A DNA stretch of 64,000 nt from Solea solea (GCF_958295425.1 NC_081154.1:20511295-20575294); one strand, 5' to 3'. Numbered from the stretch's first letter, positions 49,218 through 61,690 are shown. Program-made: numbers and translations. Notes: a model not told the origin generated them from the letters alone.

Positions 49218-49690
49218 AAATATATACATATATATATACATATATATATGTATATCTATTTTTTAGCTCAACACTAACTGTGCACAGATAAATTAGTGGC
49301 CCATAGCTGCAGAAAATTATAAATTAAATTTCTGGCCAGAATATTTTTTTTTATTATTTTGGTTATGGAAATTTTATACAAATTGTCAACTGTTTTTTTA
49401 TACATATATTTAGTCAAATAATAATTTTGATATTGAAAGACAATACAACTGTCTGAGTTTGTGTGTGTTAAATCATAATCATTTTCCATAGCTAAAGAGA
49501 TGAGTCAGTTATATAGTTCACTCAATTCATAACTGTGTCCTCTTAAACAAGGTCTCAAACCAGGACACTGCAGATTTTTCTTTCATTAAAGTGGTGATCC
49601 CAGAGCCTTCTGAGTTTAAATGAACATATTTACATGTAAGTTTACAGGTTAAAGTATAACCTGGGTACATTATGGTGCTGTTTTATTTTA
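49218..49690. other. AT-rich intergenic DNA with a TATA microsatellite
   Basis: A TATATACATATATA run lies at 49215-49257. The rest has no recognisable gene or element. Confidence 0.5.
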
Positions 49691-49756
49691 TATCTCTATA
49701 GGGTTAGGGATGGTAAACGCACAGCACAGGCCTACTTTGTAACAAAGGAGACAGAC

Positions 49757-49868
49757 CACTGAAACCACACACCACACTCTTCTGTTATTTAGGACAAATG
49801 AGCCAGAATGTAGCATCAGTTGGGTTGTTCTTGGGTCTCCTGGTGTTACCGTCTGTTCTCAGTGACAT
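49757..49868 (+). repeat. inverted copy of sequence at 54925-55005
   Basis: CACACCACACTCTTCTGTTA through GGACAAATGAGCCAGAATGT and ending TTACCGTCTGTTCTCAG appears in reverse complement at 54925-55005, immediately beside an exon of the 924-residue gene. The copies differ by small indels. Confidence 0.7.
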
Positions 49869-50205
49869 GATATGTAAAACAGTTCAGTATAACAGCATAT
49901 TATTTAATATTTAGTATTTACAGTGACTCTGTGACTCACCTTCTTTCAATCTTCGGATTTCCTCCGACTTTATCTTTATCAACACAACCTGCAACACAGC
50001 TTTAAAGTCTCTGTCAAATGATAATTGTGGCCCAAGCACATAAAGTGTGAAAGAGTAACTTTCACTGAAAGTCTTTTTTTCTATATCCATTGGGATTGTT
50101 TTAACAGTCAGTCCTTTTCAGCATCTGTTACTTTCCTCTTTAATTCATCTGACTTGAGGCCTTTGCAACATGTTCAACATTTTAACTCTTGTGTAGTTTT
50201 CCTGT
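49868..50205 (-). pseudogene. 3'-terminal duplication unit A (coiled-coil exon remnant)
   Basis: Duplicates 52615-52900, including the splice-donor side (CCGAAGATTGAAAGAAG followed by GTGAG) and the acceptor. About 25 bp of the exon middle is deleted, and the last-exon part between GTGACTCA and the exon is missing. It cannot encode the normal segment. Confidence 0.7.
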
Positions 50206-50600
50206 AAACATAAATCAAAACAGTTCAGTACAACAGCATATTATTTAATATTTGTGACACTGACTCAACATTTTTCTTTACACAATGTTATTAAAATCAC
50301 ATTGAGACTTTATTGGAGCGTTCAGCTTTCCTCTTCTTTACTGTACTTTAACAACTCTAAAAAAGAGAGAACAAAAAACATCACACAAGATTAAAACATT
50401 TAAAAACACAATTGTTAGATATTACAAATATCTAACAATTGTACACCTAATAATAGAGGAAGATTTTTCTTAATTGATATATCCTGATTTCCCTTCAAAA
50501 GTTTAAAAGAAATCTGAATTATGATATTTCTATTTGATTGATGAACAGAAACTAAATGTAGCAGCTGCTGCCAATTTCTATTCATTCTGGTCCAGTATTT
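50206..50600 (-). pseudogene. 3'-terminal duplication unit B (extra copy of the last exon)
   Basis: Duplicates 51880-52330. Its copy of the last exon (50322-50356) still reads LLKYSKEEES and stop on the minus strand, with acceptor and AATAAA. It lies beyond the true end of the gene and is followed by L1-derived DNA. Confidence 0.7.
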
Positions 50601-50689
50601 TACTCCGATAAAGACTTCCACGTTCACTCCGATAAACAATAATCTTGATTTTACGCCGGGAACGATGGATTCATTTTTGGGGCAGTGGC

Positions 50690-51580
50690 GTGACAAAGCA
50701 TAACCAACCTGGGAGATTTGTTTTCAGATAACAGATTAATATCATTTGAACAATTGATAAAAAAGTACCAACTTCCAAAACAATGTTTTGTCTGTTTTTT
50801 TTTTACAGATAAGGCATTATATTATTAAGAGATCACCCTGAGATGTGATGTTTCAACCTCAGTCTGCTTTATAATGTATTAGCTTGTACTTCCACTACTG
50901 ACACACAGAGGATCAAGGGTGTCTGGGAGAAGGAATTATCAGTCATGGGAGGATATTTGGAGTTATGCTATAAAGATTTCTATCTGTGCTCGGGCAAAAG
51001 CATCCAGTTGAAAACACAAAGGATTCATTTATCTCCTAATCGCAGGCATTCCTTCAACCCGGCACTTTCTCCTTTGTGTCTTAAACGTAAGACAGAAATA
51101 CAGTAAGTACCTTAACTCATTGTCTATGGTCATGTCATAAATTATTCAGTGAAATTGAAAAGATATTTGGTTTGGATTAAGAAATGGATCCAATGTGTTG
51201 GATTTTTGGTCTCCCAAGTAGAAACATGATGATCATCATTCTGGCTAAAGGTTAAACAACATTCTAACCTTTGCTGCTGGGAAAAATATATTGTTACAGT
51301 GGATTCATGATAAGATATTACTGGAGTTGATTCTTACAAATATTATACATCAAAGTTGATCAGTTCTACAAAATCTGGCAGCTCAATTTGAATCACGTTT
51401 TACCAGACTATTCATTGAGTCTCCTAAATTGTGACTTTTAACGGGTCTGAAATGTGAACCTTAACTTAATTTCTGTTGACATGAGCTGTATTTTGTTTGT
51501 ATGTAATGTTTGTACATGTGTATTGTTCTTGTTAACATTGTTAAAAACCCCATATTAAAAGGTTATAATCATAAACAAAG
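50690..51580 (+). mobile_element. L1-type LINE ORF2 3' fragment
   Basis: The plus strand reads NLGDLFSDNRLISFEQLIKK and YQLPKQCFVCFF near 50706-50800, then scattered ORF2 C-terminal-like peptides with stops (51260-51310), ending in an AT-rich tail. It interrupts duplication unit B. Confidence 0.55.
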
Positions 51581-51612
51581 CAAAGATAACTGCACATACA
51601 GTTTCCTCATTT

Positions 51613-51672
51613 TATATTACATTACATTACATGTCATTTAGCAGTCGCTTTTATCCAAAGCGACTTACAATA
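51613..51672 (+). repeat. dispersed teleost repeat (CATTTAGCAG type), second copy
   Basis: TTACATGTCATTTAGCAGTC then GCTTTTATCCAAAGCGACTT, the same family as 15946-16110 but shorter. Confidence 0.7.
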
Positions 51673-51990
51673 TTTTAGCATTGTCAACATACTTTAATGT
51701 TTACTGTGGCAGTGTGAAATCACTTCCTGTATGGTTAATAACAAACCTTTGTCAAGTTGGGTCAGTATCATTTAGGTGACACGTAGTTAATAGATGGTAT
51801 GGTGTGGTTAATATATATAATATCACTTTAGCAGGTTCAAACCCTGATGCTATACTCTCGTGTAGTTTTCCTTTAAACATATATCAAAACAGTTCAGTAC
51901 AACAGCATATTATTTAATATTTAGTATTTACAGTGAGTCTGTGACTCAAAAACGACTTATTAAAATCACATTGAGACTTTATTGGAGCGT

Positions 51991-54900
51991 TCAGCTTTCC
52001 TCTTCTTTACTGTACTTGAGCAACTCTAAAAAAGAGAAAACAAAATCACACAAGATTAAAACATGGCATGAAATAAGCAAAATTGTGAGATATCGCAAAT
52101 AAGAACACAACATTGCTCCTTGTACACCTAATAGTAGAGGAAGATTTTTGTTAATTGATTTATCCTGATTTCCTTTTAAAAGAAATCTGAATTATGATAT
52201 TTCTATTTGATTGATGAACAGAAACTAAATGTAGCAGCTGCCAATTTACCTCAAAGTGTAATGGAAGTCGTATTTGAAGTTTATTAATTTGTGTCATGTT
52301 TTGAGATGCTCTATTCATTCTGGCCCAGTATTTTAACACCACCCCACAGAGTTAAGTATTGTGATTCCACACTTGCACTTGCCAATATGGCCAACAGAGG
52401 CCGCCAGAGGCTTGAATGGGGTGAAGTCAGCCATCTTTGATTGCAGCATTAGCTCAGTGAACTTTATTATTAGCAGGGGAAGCTAAATGTAGCACTTAAC
52501 TTCAAAAAAAAAAATGACTCAAAGTGTATTCTTTCATTATATGTTTAACTATACGATATTGTGGATATTATTGAAGTCATAATATCATATTTGTTTTTTA
52601 AAAAAAAGCCTCACCTTCTTTCAATCTTCGGATTTCCTCCGACTTCATCTTCAGTTGCTCTTCAAGCGCGACACATTTAACACAACCTGCAACACAGCTT
52701 TAATGAGTACGTGGACAAAGTCTCTGTCAAATGATAATTGGGGCCCCAAGCACATAAAGTGTGAAAGAGTAACTTTCACTGAAAGTCTTTTTTTCTGTAT
52801 CCATTGGGATTGTTTTAACAGTCAGTCCTTTTCAGCATCTGTTACTTTCCTCTTCTTACTTTATCTGACCTTTGCAACGTGTTCAACATTTTAACTTGCA
52901 CTTGGTGTGAGGGAGAGAGAGAGCAGTTTACACAACTACACAAACTTCAGTTTCTATTGTGAAAATCAGTGATTTTACAGAAGTTATTGACCCACTGCTG
53001 CCTCCATCATCTTTTATTTATACACACACCTGCTGTTGTTGCACAACGACACACTCAGTGACCCAACTCACCATGGCCGTGGGGTTTAGCGAGATTAGCT
53101 CTGTAGCTGTGAGCAGACTGTTTCAGAGCTCCAGCGCTGCCACTAGTGTTGCAAGATTTTGAGGTTTCCACAGCACTGACTGGCGCTGCAGCAACTGAAA
53201 GAACACGCCAAACAGTTGATTAGCTCAAAGGCACTGTTCAGATCTACACTTACTGGTCCTCAGATCACATGTGATCCAATGTGGTGACCCTGCCCTTTAT
53301 TGCAGTCATCAATATTAATATTGTCAAGCTGGTTAAAAAAAGATAACATGTGTTGAATGTATGTATGGATTCATTTAAACCTGGAGCCTGATTAAAAACA
53401 TTACCATTTGCAGGGTTCCCACAGGTCATTGAAATCATTAAAAGCTTGTGAATTTTATTAATAAAAAAAAAAGTTTTTTGGGTCATGGAAAGGATATGAA
53501 ATTTGTGCAAGAAAGAAGTTACGTCGAGTCATATTTACTCGTGGTGCTGTGGTCTCTGTACAGTGTTTCTTTCCACTGTTGATTCCATGCAGATCAATCA
53601 GCAAGTAACGCTAAGCAAGAGAGACCAAATGACGCATTGCCTGGCAAATGCAAAAGATCTCTGGCTCACCAAAGAATATTACAATGACTTATAAGTTGGC
53701 CTCCCATCTTAAGCTGTGTCAGCACAATGGGCCCTTGAATTTGAGGGAATTGGTCCTGGAAACTTACATTTGATGTTAACCAATGTGTGGGAACCCTGCA
53801 TTGTCACTTTTCATTTGAAATTCAACATTATGACGACTGTGGCATATAAAGTTTGCGTTCTAACTGTAATTACATGCACCTATTTAAGAAGTACCCCTTA
53901 GAATCCAGCAGAGGGCACAGGTAAGGTTTCCTACCATATCATATGACAGTTACAGCTGACACCAAAGTATCTGATGTGGTGTGTAGAAGTATTTCATACA
54001 TGATGGTAAAGTAATGAACAAATCTGCAGGCTCGGATGTTAGCATAGCTAACAGCTCGCAGCCACACGAGGCTATTGTGGTCATTAATTTAAGGGAAAAA
54101 AAGAATCATGATATATTTTTATTTTCAAAAGGCTGTGTGATATGGTTTATGAATAATATCTGGATGTTTTGATGATATCTGGACATCTTAAATACACTTA
54201 TAACCCTTCATTTCAGATAATACCCGGTTTATTTCTTGAGCTTTTCAATGTTAAATGAAGGATATGTATGTGTGTTAGAAACAATGAAACCGACTATAAA
54301 TATGGTCAAATTCTGATGTAACACAAATCATTAGGATAACACACCTGCCAACTAAAAATCAATATGAATCAGAAATTCTTTTTTAACCCAGCCCTAGCAC
54401 TCTCTAATCTATACTGTGGACAGACTCAGGAATGTGACCAAATGTGACCTAAAACCACCTCCTTATGTGGTTTCTGTGACCAGATCAGATCAGTGGCTTG
54501 GTTTAAATGATCATAAGTAACGGAAATACTAACCTGATTGGAATAAAAATAGGCCAATGTGAAAAATCTGATCCGATACAGCCCATTGGATACAGCCCTG
54601 GAGTGGTGCATCACATGTCTAATCCACATAAACGTGACGCATTTCCCTTTTGACACTGCTGTAGTTTCATTCCCAAAAACAATAATATACAGACATAAAA
54701 GTCACAGGGACGTGAGACAGATAACGGACAGTGAGGGAACGAGCAGACACGTGAAGCGATTATTTACTACAGAAGGAGAAGTGAAGCTTCTTCTTCTGCT
54801 TTTACTTCCGCAGAATTAGACGATACCACTCATATCAAAACAGTTTGCACCACAGTCGGATCACTCAGTCTCGCATCAATGTAAACGATGGAATTGTAAA

Positions 54901-55668
54901 TAAATAAACACAGTTACTGAGAACAGACGGTAACACAACACAATCTACGCTACATTCTGCCTCATTTGTCCTAAATAACAGAAGAGTGTGGTGTGTAGTT
55001 TCAGTCTACCGTCACTCTGGGTTCTTGCCGGCACAGTTCTCCGTGCAGTCACAGGCTGTTTGAGGTTTCTGGCTCCGTTTACAGCATCATAGGCAGATGT
55101 GGCAGCACCACTGGATGGTACAGGAGCATCTGAAAGGACGTGTTGTTACATGACTTTTGTGCAAATACTAACAATAACAAAAGAAAGAGTTGAGTTGAGC
55201 TGTTCCTTTGCAGCAGTTGAATATTTACCCAGTTTCTTCCTCTTTGCACTTGGCACAGCTTCACCTCTGGTTAAGAGGTGCTTCTTTGGGTTAGCAACTG
55301 ATTGTGTTTAAAGAGGGAGAGACAACGTAGTGTGAATAAAATAATGTGATGTTTCATCGCAAATACAAACACCAAATAATTATTCAACACACTAGGGCTG
55401 CAACTATTATCAATCAATCTCCAGCTATTTTGATTTTCAATTTTGTTAATCATTACAACAAGTTGTCTAGTTTTTCAGCTTCCTAAACTTAAATATGTTC
55501 TGGATTATTTGCTCTATATAACAAAGATGGTTTGTGGACAACACAAGACATTTATTGTAACATCATTATTCAATCAGTTATCATCAATGTTTCTCAGCGA
55601 CTAAACAACTAATCGAGTAACTGAGAAAACAATCATTAGTTGCAGATCTACAAGCCGCAGACTTTCAG

Positions 55669-55706
<38 letters not shown>

Positions 55707-58700
55707 AATAATAATAATATATCTATTAATAACCTAAACTGTGCCGAGGCGAGCCAAGTCGGGCCCATAGTGGAAAAGGGCCATTAGGTCCAGTTCGATG
55801 GATGCACCACTTGTGCATCACGGCTATCGACAGATCTTATCTCTGCCTGTTTTAGCTGGGAACCACGTATGTCAAAAATAGGCAAGACACTGAAACTCAA
55901 AAATAGAAGCAGGTCTCAAATGGGTGCAGTGTGAACACTAATTTCTAACATGGTTGTTGAACTGAAAATGCAGTTGCGAGACAGTCATGTCTGTAGTGTA
56001 CATGCGACACCTGGCCTTAATGCGTCAGTCAAAAACATCTGCTACATAAGGCAAGTTCCAACAGCAACACTAGTGATGGAGAGGAAATTCACAACACATG
56101 GAAGAGCAAAGAGTTTAGGAATGAACACTATGAAGAAGAAAAAAACCCTCTAATGTGAAATTTATGAACGCATGAAAAGTGTGGCATTATTTTCAGAGAT
56201 TATCATCACCATTATTATACATTATTATTAATACATGTATTAGTACCTGTTTGCCCACGGATTTGATCAGCATTTGAAGAAGGTGGTGCGATGCTTCTCG
56301 CTGATGGCGGTCTGAGACCTGGTGCAGTTCTCTGGGTGGCTGATGGAATGCCACTCAACTGTGGTCTTGGTAAGGCATAATTAGGCTGCTTAGATCCTAC
56401 CATCAACAGAAAGATGATAGAGTGAATGCGTAGGTACTGTGCACATATGCAGGTCCCCTTTACAGGTCTTAATATTGTACACTGCTAAAACATACGTTTG
56501 TCAAGAATAATTATAAGAAACAAATTTTAACTTTAACTTTCTATGCATAGTACATGTTGTATTAGTTTTTCCTGTACACTTGTGAAGAATACAACTGCAA
56601 TCTCCTAAAAACAATTCATAGTGCTTACCAGTCGTTGTGGAGCGTAAGCTGTAGCAGCTGGATATTCCTGTAGTCTTAAATACACAAAACAGAGGGCATC
56701 AACAACAGACTCATGCGGGCCATGATAGCTAGAGTTGTATGAAGTACAGATCTAACCAGGTGACGAGGCAGAGTTTTTCAGTCAACAACATTAAACATAT
56801 TCTTAAGATATTGTGGACTTAAGTGGTGATTAAGAGTGACAGACAGCCTCCATGTTTGAGGCTGGTTCTCGGCACATGGGGAACACATAAGGCCCACTTA
56901 AAAAAAAACTTGAACCATCACTTTGACATATCAAATATTTTTTTAAAATTGAAATTAATGCTACCAACATTTGGTTGACAAATAATGTAAAAAATGAATT
57001 TGTACCCCCTTTGCTGCCTCAGAAGCTGCAGGATTCTTGAAAGCTTCCACTTGGTTTCTCTGTCTCGTCATGGGCAGGTTTGAGGATAATGGCTCACACT
57101 TCCCTGGCAGTGTGGAGGCTGGTTTGTATTTCAACAGCTGTGACGCAGCTTTCAAAGGAGGCCGAATGGATTTAGCAGCAGGTTGCATCAAGAATGTCTT
57201 TTTGTCAGAGACAATGTTTGCTGGGACATCTGACGGCACCTGAGCAACTGGTTGACTGACTCCATCCCTGTACAGCTTTTTCTGTGCACCGATGGTTTTG
57301 ATTTCCATATTTTCCGTATTGAAGTGGAAAACTTTACAGTGGATCATTGGCGTTGAAGTAACCAGTGGATCTGACTTCATATCAAATGTGTCATCCAAGT
57401 TGAACGTGTTTGCTTTGTTGTTCTCTGCATCTATGCCTTGATGGTCCATGGTGTCGGACAAAACAGTCACAGATTGGCTCCCCGTTTCAGGAGCTACCTC
57501 TACAGGTGGATTAGCATCAAATGTGCTCTCAATGCTGTGAACAGTCTTGGTTGTTGACACGTTTTGTTGTGACATTTCAGGAGGGTTGGCCTCAGAGGGT
57601 TTGTCTTCATGAACGATGGTTGAAGGACAGACTTTTAAAGGAGCAGGAATATCTACAGTATTCTGGTGATTGTCACTTGAGCTTGTCTCGGATAAAGTTA
57701 TCGTGCCATTCTGTTTACTATCAAATGTGTTGTTTTGAAGGCAAAAGGTTGCAGCACCTGCTTCCCCTGAAACACTAATGCCATTGGATTTTTGAAGAGA
57801 ATGCGTATCAAATGTGGCATTCTGCACCTCACAGCAAGCACTTTCCTTTGCATCTGAACTACTCTGACTCAGAGCAAGGGACATTTCAGGAGTCTTCTTC
57901 ACTTCAGCACTAGCCTGACCTGGAGCCTCACATCCTGCTTTGGGACCACTAATGTGAGATGGGGGGAAGTCCACAGTGTTGTTGTGAGGACACTTGGACA
58001 TTTGATCCGTTGTATTTAACTCAGTGGTGGTGCTCAGTTTGGAGAGCTGTGTGACAGTAAATGTGTCGTTCATGGATGTACCCAGTTTTAGGCTTGGTTG
58101 TGGTGCTTCAGCGTTCAACGTATGGCTGGTAAGCAGAACTTCCTCGGTAGCTTCCACAGAACCAGACGTGTCCACAGGTTCTGCCTGAAGCTCAGAGGTG
58201 GCCTGTTTGACACTGGTGTTGCACTGCATATCAGAGGTGGAAGACCGTTGTGAAGCAGCACACTGGACAGACATGTCACTACAGGAGCTCATGTCTCGAG
58301 TCACATTAGCAGGATGAAGTCCAAGTGTGTCCTCAGCCAATGGCTGATCGTTCACCAGGTCTACCTCACTGAGCTTTGATGTATTGTTTCCCCCAGCACT
58401 ACACATAGATATAGCGCTAGTTGCTTCCAAAGATTTCATGCTTTCCTCCAAACTCTTTGATGGTTCTGTCATTTGGGCGACACTGTCAGTGATAGTAGTG
58501 GAGAGTCCTCCACCTTGACTCTCTGCCACCATGACTCCACTGAGCTCAGATAAGGGCTTGCTGTGTTTAACATCATTCACTTGTGAAATCTCCTTTTTGA
58601 CTTTCAAAAAGGAGATTTCTGCTCCTGGTGATTGGTCTGAATCACATGTCATATCAAGGAGAGTAATTTCTTTTGAATATCTGTCATCTAGCATTACAGA

Positions 58701-59303
58701 CCAATTATGTTTGGGCAGTTTGGGAGGGAGGTCAGAATTGCTTTCTTTAGTACTTGCAATACAGCCATGTGGAGTAGAGAACATGTTCGTAATAGTAGTA
58801 GTAGTAGTACTTTCACTTTCTGAAGCATTTCTAGTTATTTCCATCGTGGTATCACATGTATCATCAAGTAAAGTGAGTTCTGGCAATCTTTCCTCATCAA
58901 GCCAGCACACTCGAGCATCCTTACAACTTGTTGGATGCTTGCTCAACCCTCCATTTGATTTTTGACAATTTACCATGGTAACTGTGGGTAGACCGAGACG
59001 AGGGTTGTTCTCACATTTTAAAGGCTCTAAAGATGGCCGTCTATTTCCAATGTTTAAGTATTTTAAAATTGGTGTCAGAGCAGATTGAAGACCAGATATC
59101 TGTGACTGTTTGCCACTTTCATGAGCTGGAGTTGAAAAGGTGCAGGTCTCTGAAAGAGGGTTATTTTCTCCACTTGGCTGTACAGAGGAATATCCATCCA
59201 CATATGAAGTCTCAGCTGAAGCGGTGACCTCAGGAGCAAGATTTTCATCAACCTCGGAAATTTCCGGAATACATGAAGGTTGCATTGTTGTCTCATTGGC
59301 CAT
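51991..59303 (-). CDS. unrecognised 924-residue Ser/Thr-rich protein with NTFD repeats and C-terminal coiled coil
   Basis: Seven coding exons on the minus strand: 57006-59303 (766 codons), 56629-56667, 56247-56388, 55229-55297, 55010-55129, 52615-52686 and 51991-52025. Phases join without a break, for 2775 nt. The start is ATG at 59301-59303 in an AGCATGG context; an upstream stop in frame supports it. A 5' UTR part of the same exon reaches the acceptor near 59427, and a further non-coding exon with donor lies at about 60577. The body is rich in Ser/Thr and carries repeated TFD motifs (NATFDTHS, NNTFDSKQ, STFDANPP, DDTFDMKS) and two LTLLD/ITLLD motifs followed by TCD. A basic stretch AKRKKLG could be a nuclear signal. 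The end (LEEQLKMKSEEIRRLKEELL) is coiled-coil-like. Minus-strand AATAAA lies at 51978-51983. I do not recognise the family; a cell-division role is only a guess from composition. Confidence 0.72.
53411..53798. mobile_element. hAT-type non-autonomous transposon
   Basis: Ends CAGGGTTCCCACA and TGTGGGAACCCTG are perfect 13-bp inverted repeats of a type widespread among vertebrate hAT elements. Target duplication not clear. It lies in the intron between 52686 and 55010. Confidence 0.65.
53800..54925. other. intron with further repeat remnants
   Basis: A CCCAGCCCTAGCAC end (54388-54401) matches the TAGGGCTGGG-type elements. The block 54420-54650 is also repeat-like. I found no exon. Confidence 0.4.
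54925..55005 (-). repeat. inverted copy of 49757-49868
   Basis: Reverse-complement match to 49757-49868. It starts within a few bases of the donor site of exon 55010-55129. Confidence 0.7.
55393..55650. repeat. TAGGGCTGCAACTA-type dispersed repeat, copy 3
   Basis: Begins CTAGGGCTGCAACTATTATC and ends near AATCATTAGTTGCAGATCT, forming imperfect inverted ends. The interior shares the TTTCAGCTTCCTAAACTTAA block with 8540-8775 and 9690-9860. Confidence 0.6.
55667..55722. repeat. inverted ATT/AAT microsatellite
   Basis: (ATT)n directly followed by (AAT)n, so the two halves are complementary and could form a hairpin. It lies in an intron of the 924-residue gene. Confidence 0.85.
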
Positions 59304-59426
59304 GCTAGTCAATTGGTTGTTCTCTTTCAAACAAGGAAATTATGACTTTTACGAAAGGGTAAAATACTTAGGCTTCTTGAATCATATTCTCTCCGGTGTC
59401 TCCTCAGATGCGCTGTTGCCGTCACC

Positions 59427-60576
59427 TACAATAAAAATGTAATTAATAAAAAAAAAAGTAATGTGATTAGGGCTGCAGCAATTAAATAAACCTGTTTGAA
59501 TGGAGGTCTATGGGGATATTAGCTGACTTCCTACTTGATTTACAATAGTGGTAAACATTTTCCTGAAAGGTTATAACTTATGGGTCTCATTTGCTAGTTT
59601 TGGGTCTTCTTAAATAGCATATCATGTCAATAGTATCAATAGGTGCAGCACATAAGAGTAGACACCAGATTGATTGACAGCTGGGGTAAATTCAGATTGG
59701 AAAACAACAAGATGACCAAATTGCATTTCTGGAGTCTTTGAAAATGGGGGATCAGATTCCTATGGATGATTTCATGATGATGGGATCGAATCTGGTGACC
59801 CCAGCATTTGTATTTTACATGTGTCGTGTCTGTGTGTACAAGTAACAGAGAGGGGGAGAGAAAAAAAGAGATGAAAGGAGCTGAGTGAATGGAGGCTCTC
59901 CTTTTTTTCCACTGAAAATGAGAAAATCACATGGAAAGCCCTGTTAATATTGTGGCAGTGGCTGCTGAGAAAACAAGGGCCAACCAGGACGAGGGATGGC
60001 GTCATCTTAAAACTTGTAAACTATTAAGCACTTAAAAACACATTTGTGCCAAATACTGGCCTGAGAGGGCTAAATTGTATAAATGACATTCCCCCAAATG
60101 ATAGTAAGTGGTAAACATCCATTTTCGGCAACTGGAATACTGCAGGTTATTGTTTGCACCAGCCCTTTACAGGTATTTCAACAGGTCAAACTGGATGTTT
60201 GAGAGTGTCACTGTCATTTGAAGCACAAGCACACTTTTAAATAAAAGTGACATATTTTTAAACACTACAAACTTTTTTTAGCAATAACACACGATGACCT
60301 AGAAAGACGACGTCTATCACTGGCGCTGTTGGACTGAGGTACATTGATTTAGTGTCAGTGTAGTTCGATGTAAAACAGCACTAACTAGCGACTTTGGTGA
60401 AGTGCAATCATTTGAGAGAAACGTGACAGAGGATAAAAACTAACAAAGGATCAAACACTGACGGATGTTACATATTTAAGTTGATTTGAGAGGCTAACGT
60501 CAACTCGACAGGTTAAGCTAACGCTAGCGTAACAACGTCAACGTCATTAAGTAGAGTGGGAACCGCGCTGACTTAC
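59427..60576 (-). other. first intron of the 924-residue gene
   Basis: From the donor after ACTATTGCG (GTAAGTC, near 60576) to the acceptor ATTTTATTGTAG near 59427. No element with clear ends was seen. Confidence 0.5.
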
Positions 60577-60890
60577 CGCAATAGTACTTGTGTGTGTCGT
60601 TCACTTGAGACTCGAAAATGATTGAATATCAAACCAACAAGAGAGAAGTAAGTGAGAAGTAAGAGAGAAGTAGTCAATGTAATTACAGGAGCGCCGCTCT
60701 GTTTCAAATGGAAGAGATCTTCACGTACATTGGACGATTCCAACCAATCACAGAAGGAGGTTTCTTCTTCGTGTGTTTACCCGGAAGCGTCTCAGTGGCA
60801 GGAATCACGTGACGATTCCAACCAATCACAGAAGGAGGTTTCTTCTTCGTGTGTTTACCCAGAAGCGTCTCAGTAGCAGGAATCTTTATT
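60577..60890 (-). promoter_or_regulatory. 5' UTR exon and promoter with a 78-bp tandem duplication
   Basis: A non-coding exon starts the minus-strand gene, with its donor at 60576. Upstream, the block GACGATTCCAACCAATCACA to GGAATC occurs twice (from 60733 and from 60811, period 78 bp) with only three or so differences. Each copy has a CCAAT box. A TTTGAA hexamer on the minus strand (about 60701-60706) resembles a CHR element of cell-cycle genes; that reading is inference. Confidence 0.55.
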
Positions 60891-60892
60891 TA

Positions 60893-61690
60893 TTTTATTT
60901 TTTTTGAGTTTTAAAACATCTTTATTGTAAAAAGGTTACAGTACAGAAGTGATGAAAGAATCATTCTGCATTAGTGAACAAACAAGCAGAGCACACACAG
61001 GAGAAATGCAACGTTACCAGGGTAGCTAATAAGTTATTAAAAAGAGAAAGAGAAAGACGACCAAACATTGACAGTCTTAATTGACTTCTTGTTGTTAGAG
61101 CCAAGAAATATAGTGCACAACTTCATGGGTAAAAGGGACAAAAAACATTGAATTTACATTTATGAATATGGAATTTTGCCAATAGAATTAATCAATTTAT
61201 TATGAGGTACATATTCTCTTTATTTTGAGTTCTATAAAAGTAAAATACCACATTCTCCCATAATAAGACACAGTCTTTATAAATATAGTCAATGATGAAT
61301 CTGCTGAAGTTTTGCCAAAATGATCTGGTGTGTGAACAATACCAAAAGAAGTGTAAAACAGTTTGTAATTATGTCTCTTTTAAATTTAGTCATATAATGA
61401 TTAGGTGAATTAATTTGAATGATACTTTTTTCACCTTGTTTACTATCATGTATTTGTTAGGAATCAACCAAACTTTTTTCCAATCAATGTAGCTTACAAA
61501 TCTGGTCCAATAAAATACAACATTTGGAATAGAAATCATTTCTTTCTGAAACAGGGCACGAATGTTCTTATTATTTTGAGGAAGTTTAGACAAACAGATC
61601 TTTCCAACCAGTGATTCAGCCACAGCGGGGAAAGTGGCAGGAATCCATGCAGGAAACGAGAGGGCAAGAGATGTCGCCATTTATGAAACA
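60893..61690 (-). mobile_element. L1-type LINE ORF2 3' fragment, minus strand
   Basis: The minus-strand frame at 61390-61680 contains VWLIPNKYMIVNKVKKVSFK, followed by stop-riddled ORF2 C-terminal sequence and an AT-rich 3' tail near 60893-60930. A 5'-truncated dead copy. Confidence 0.65.

Noticed and set aside
53411..53806. Clean 8-bp target duplication for the CAGGGTTCCCACA element
   Set aside because: Flanking octamers ACCATTTG and CATTGTCA do not align well, so I keep the element but not the duplication.
57037..59442. Plus-strand frames opposite the large exon of the 924-residue gene
   Set aside because: Shorter, without motifs, and opposite a 766-codon frame with consistent splicing.
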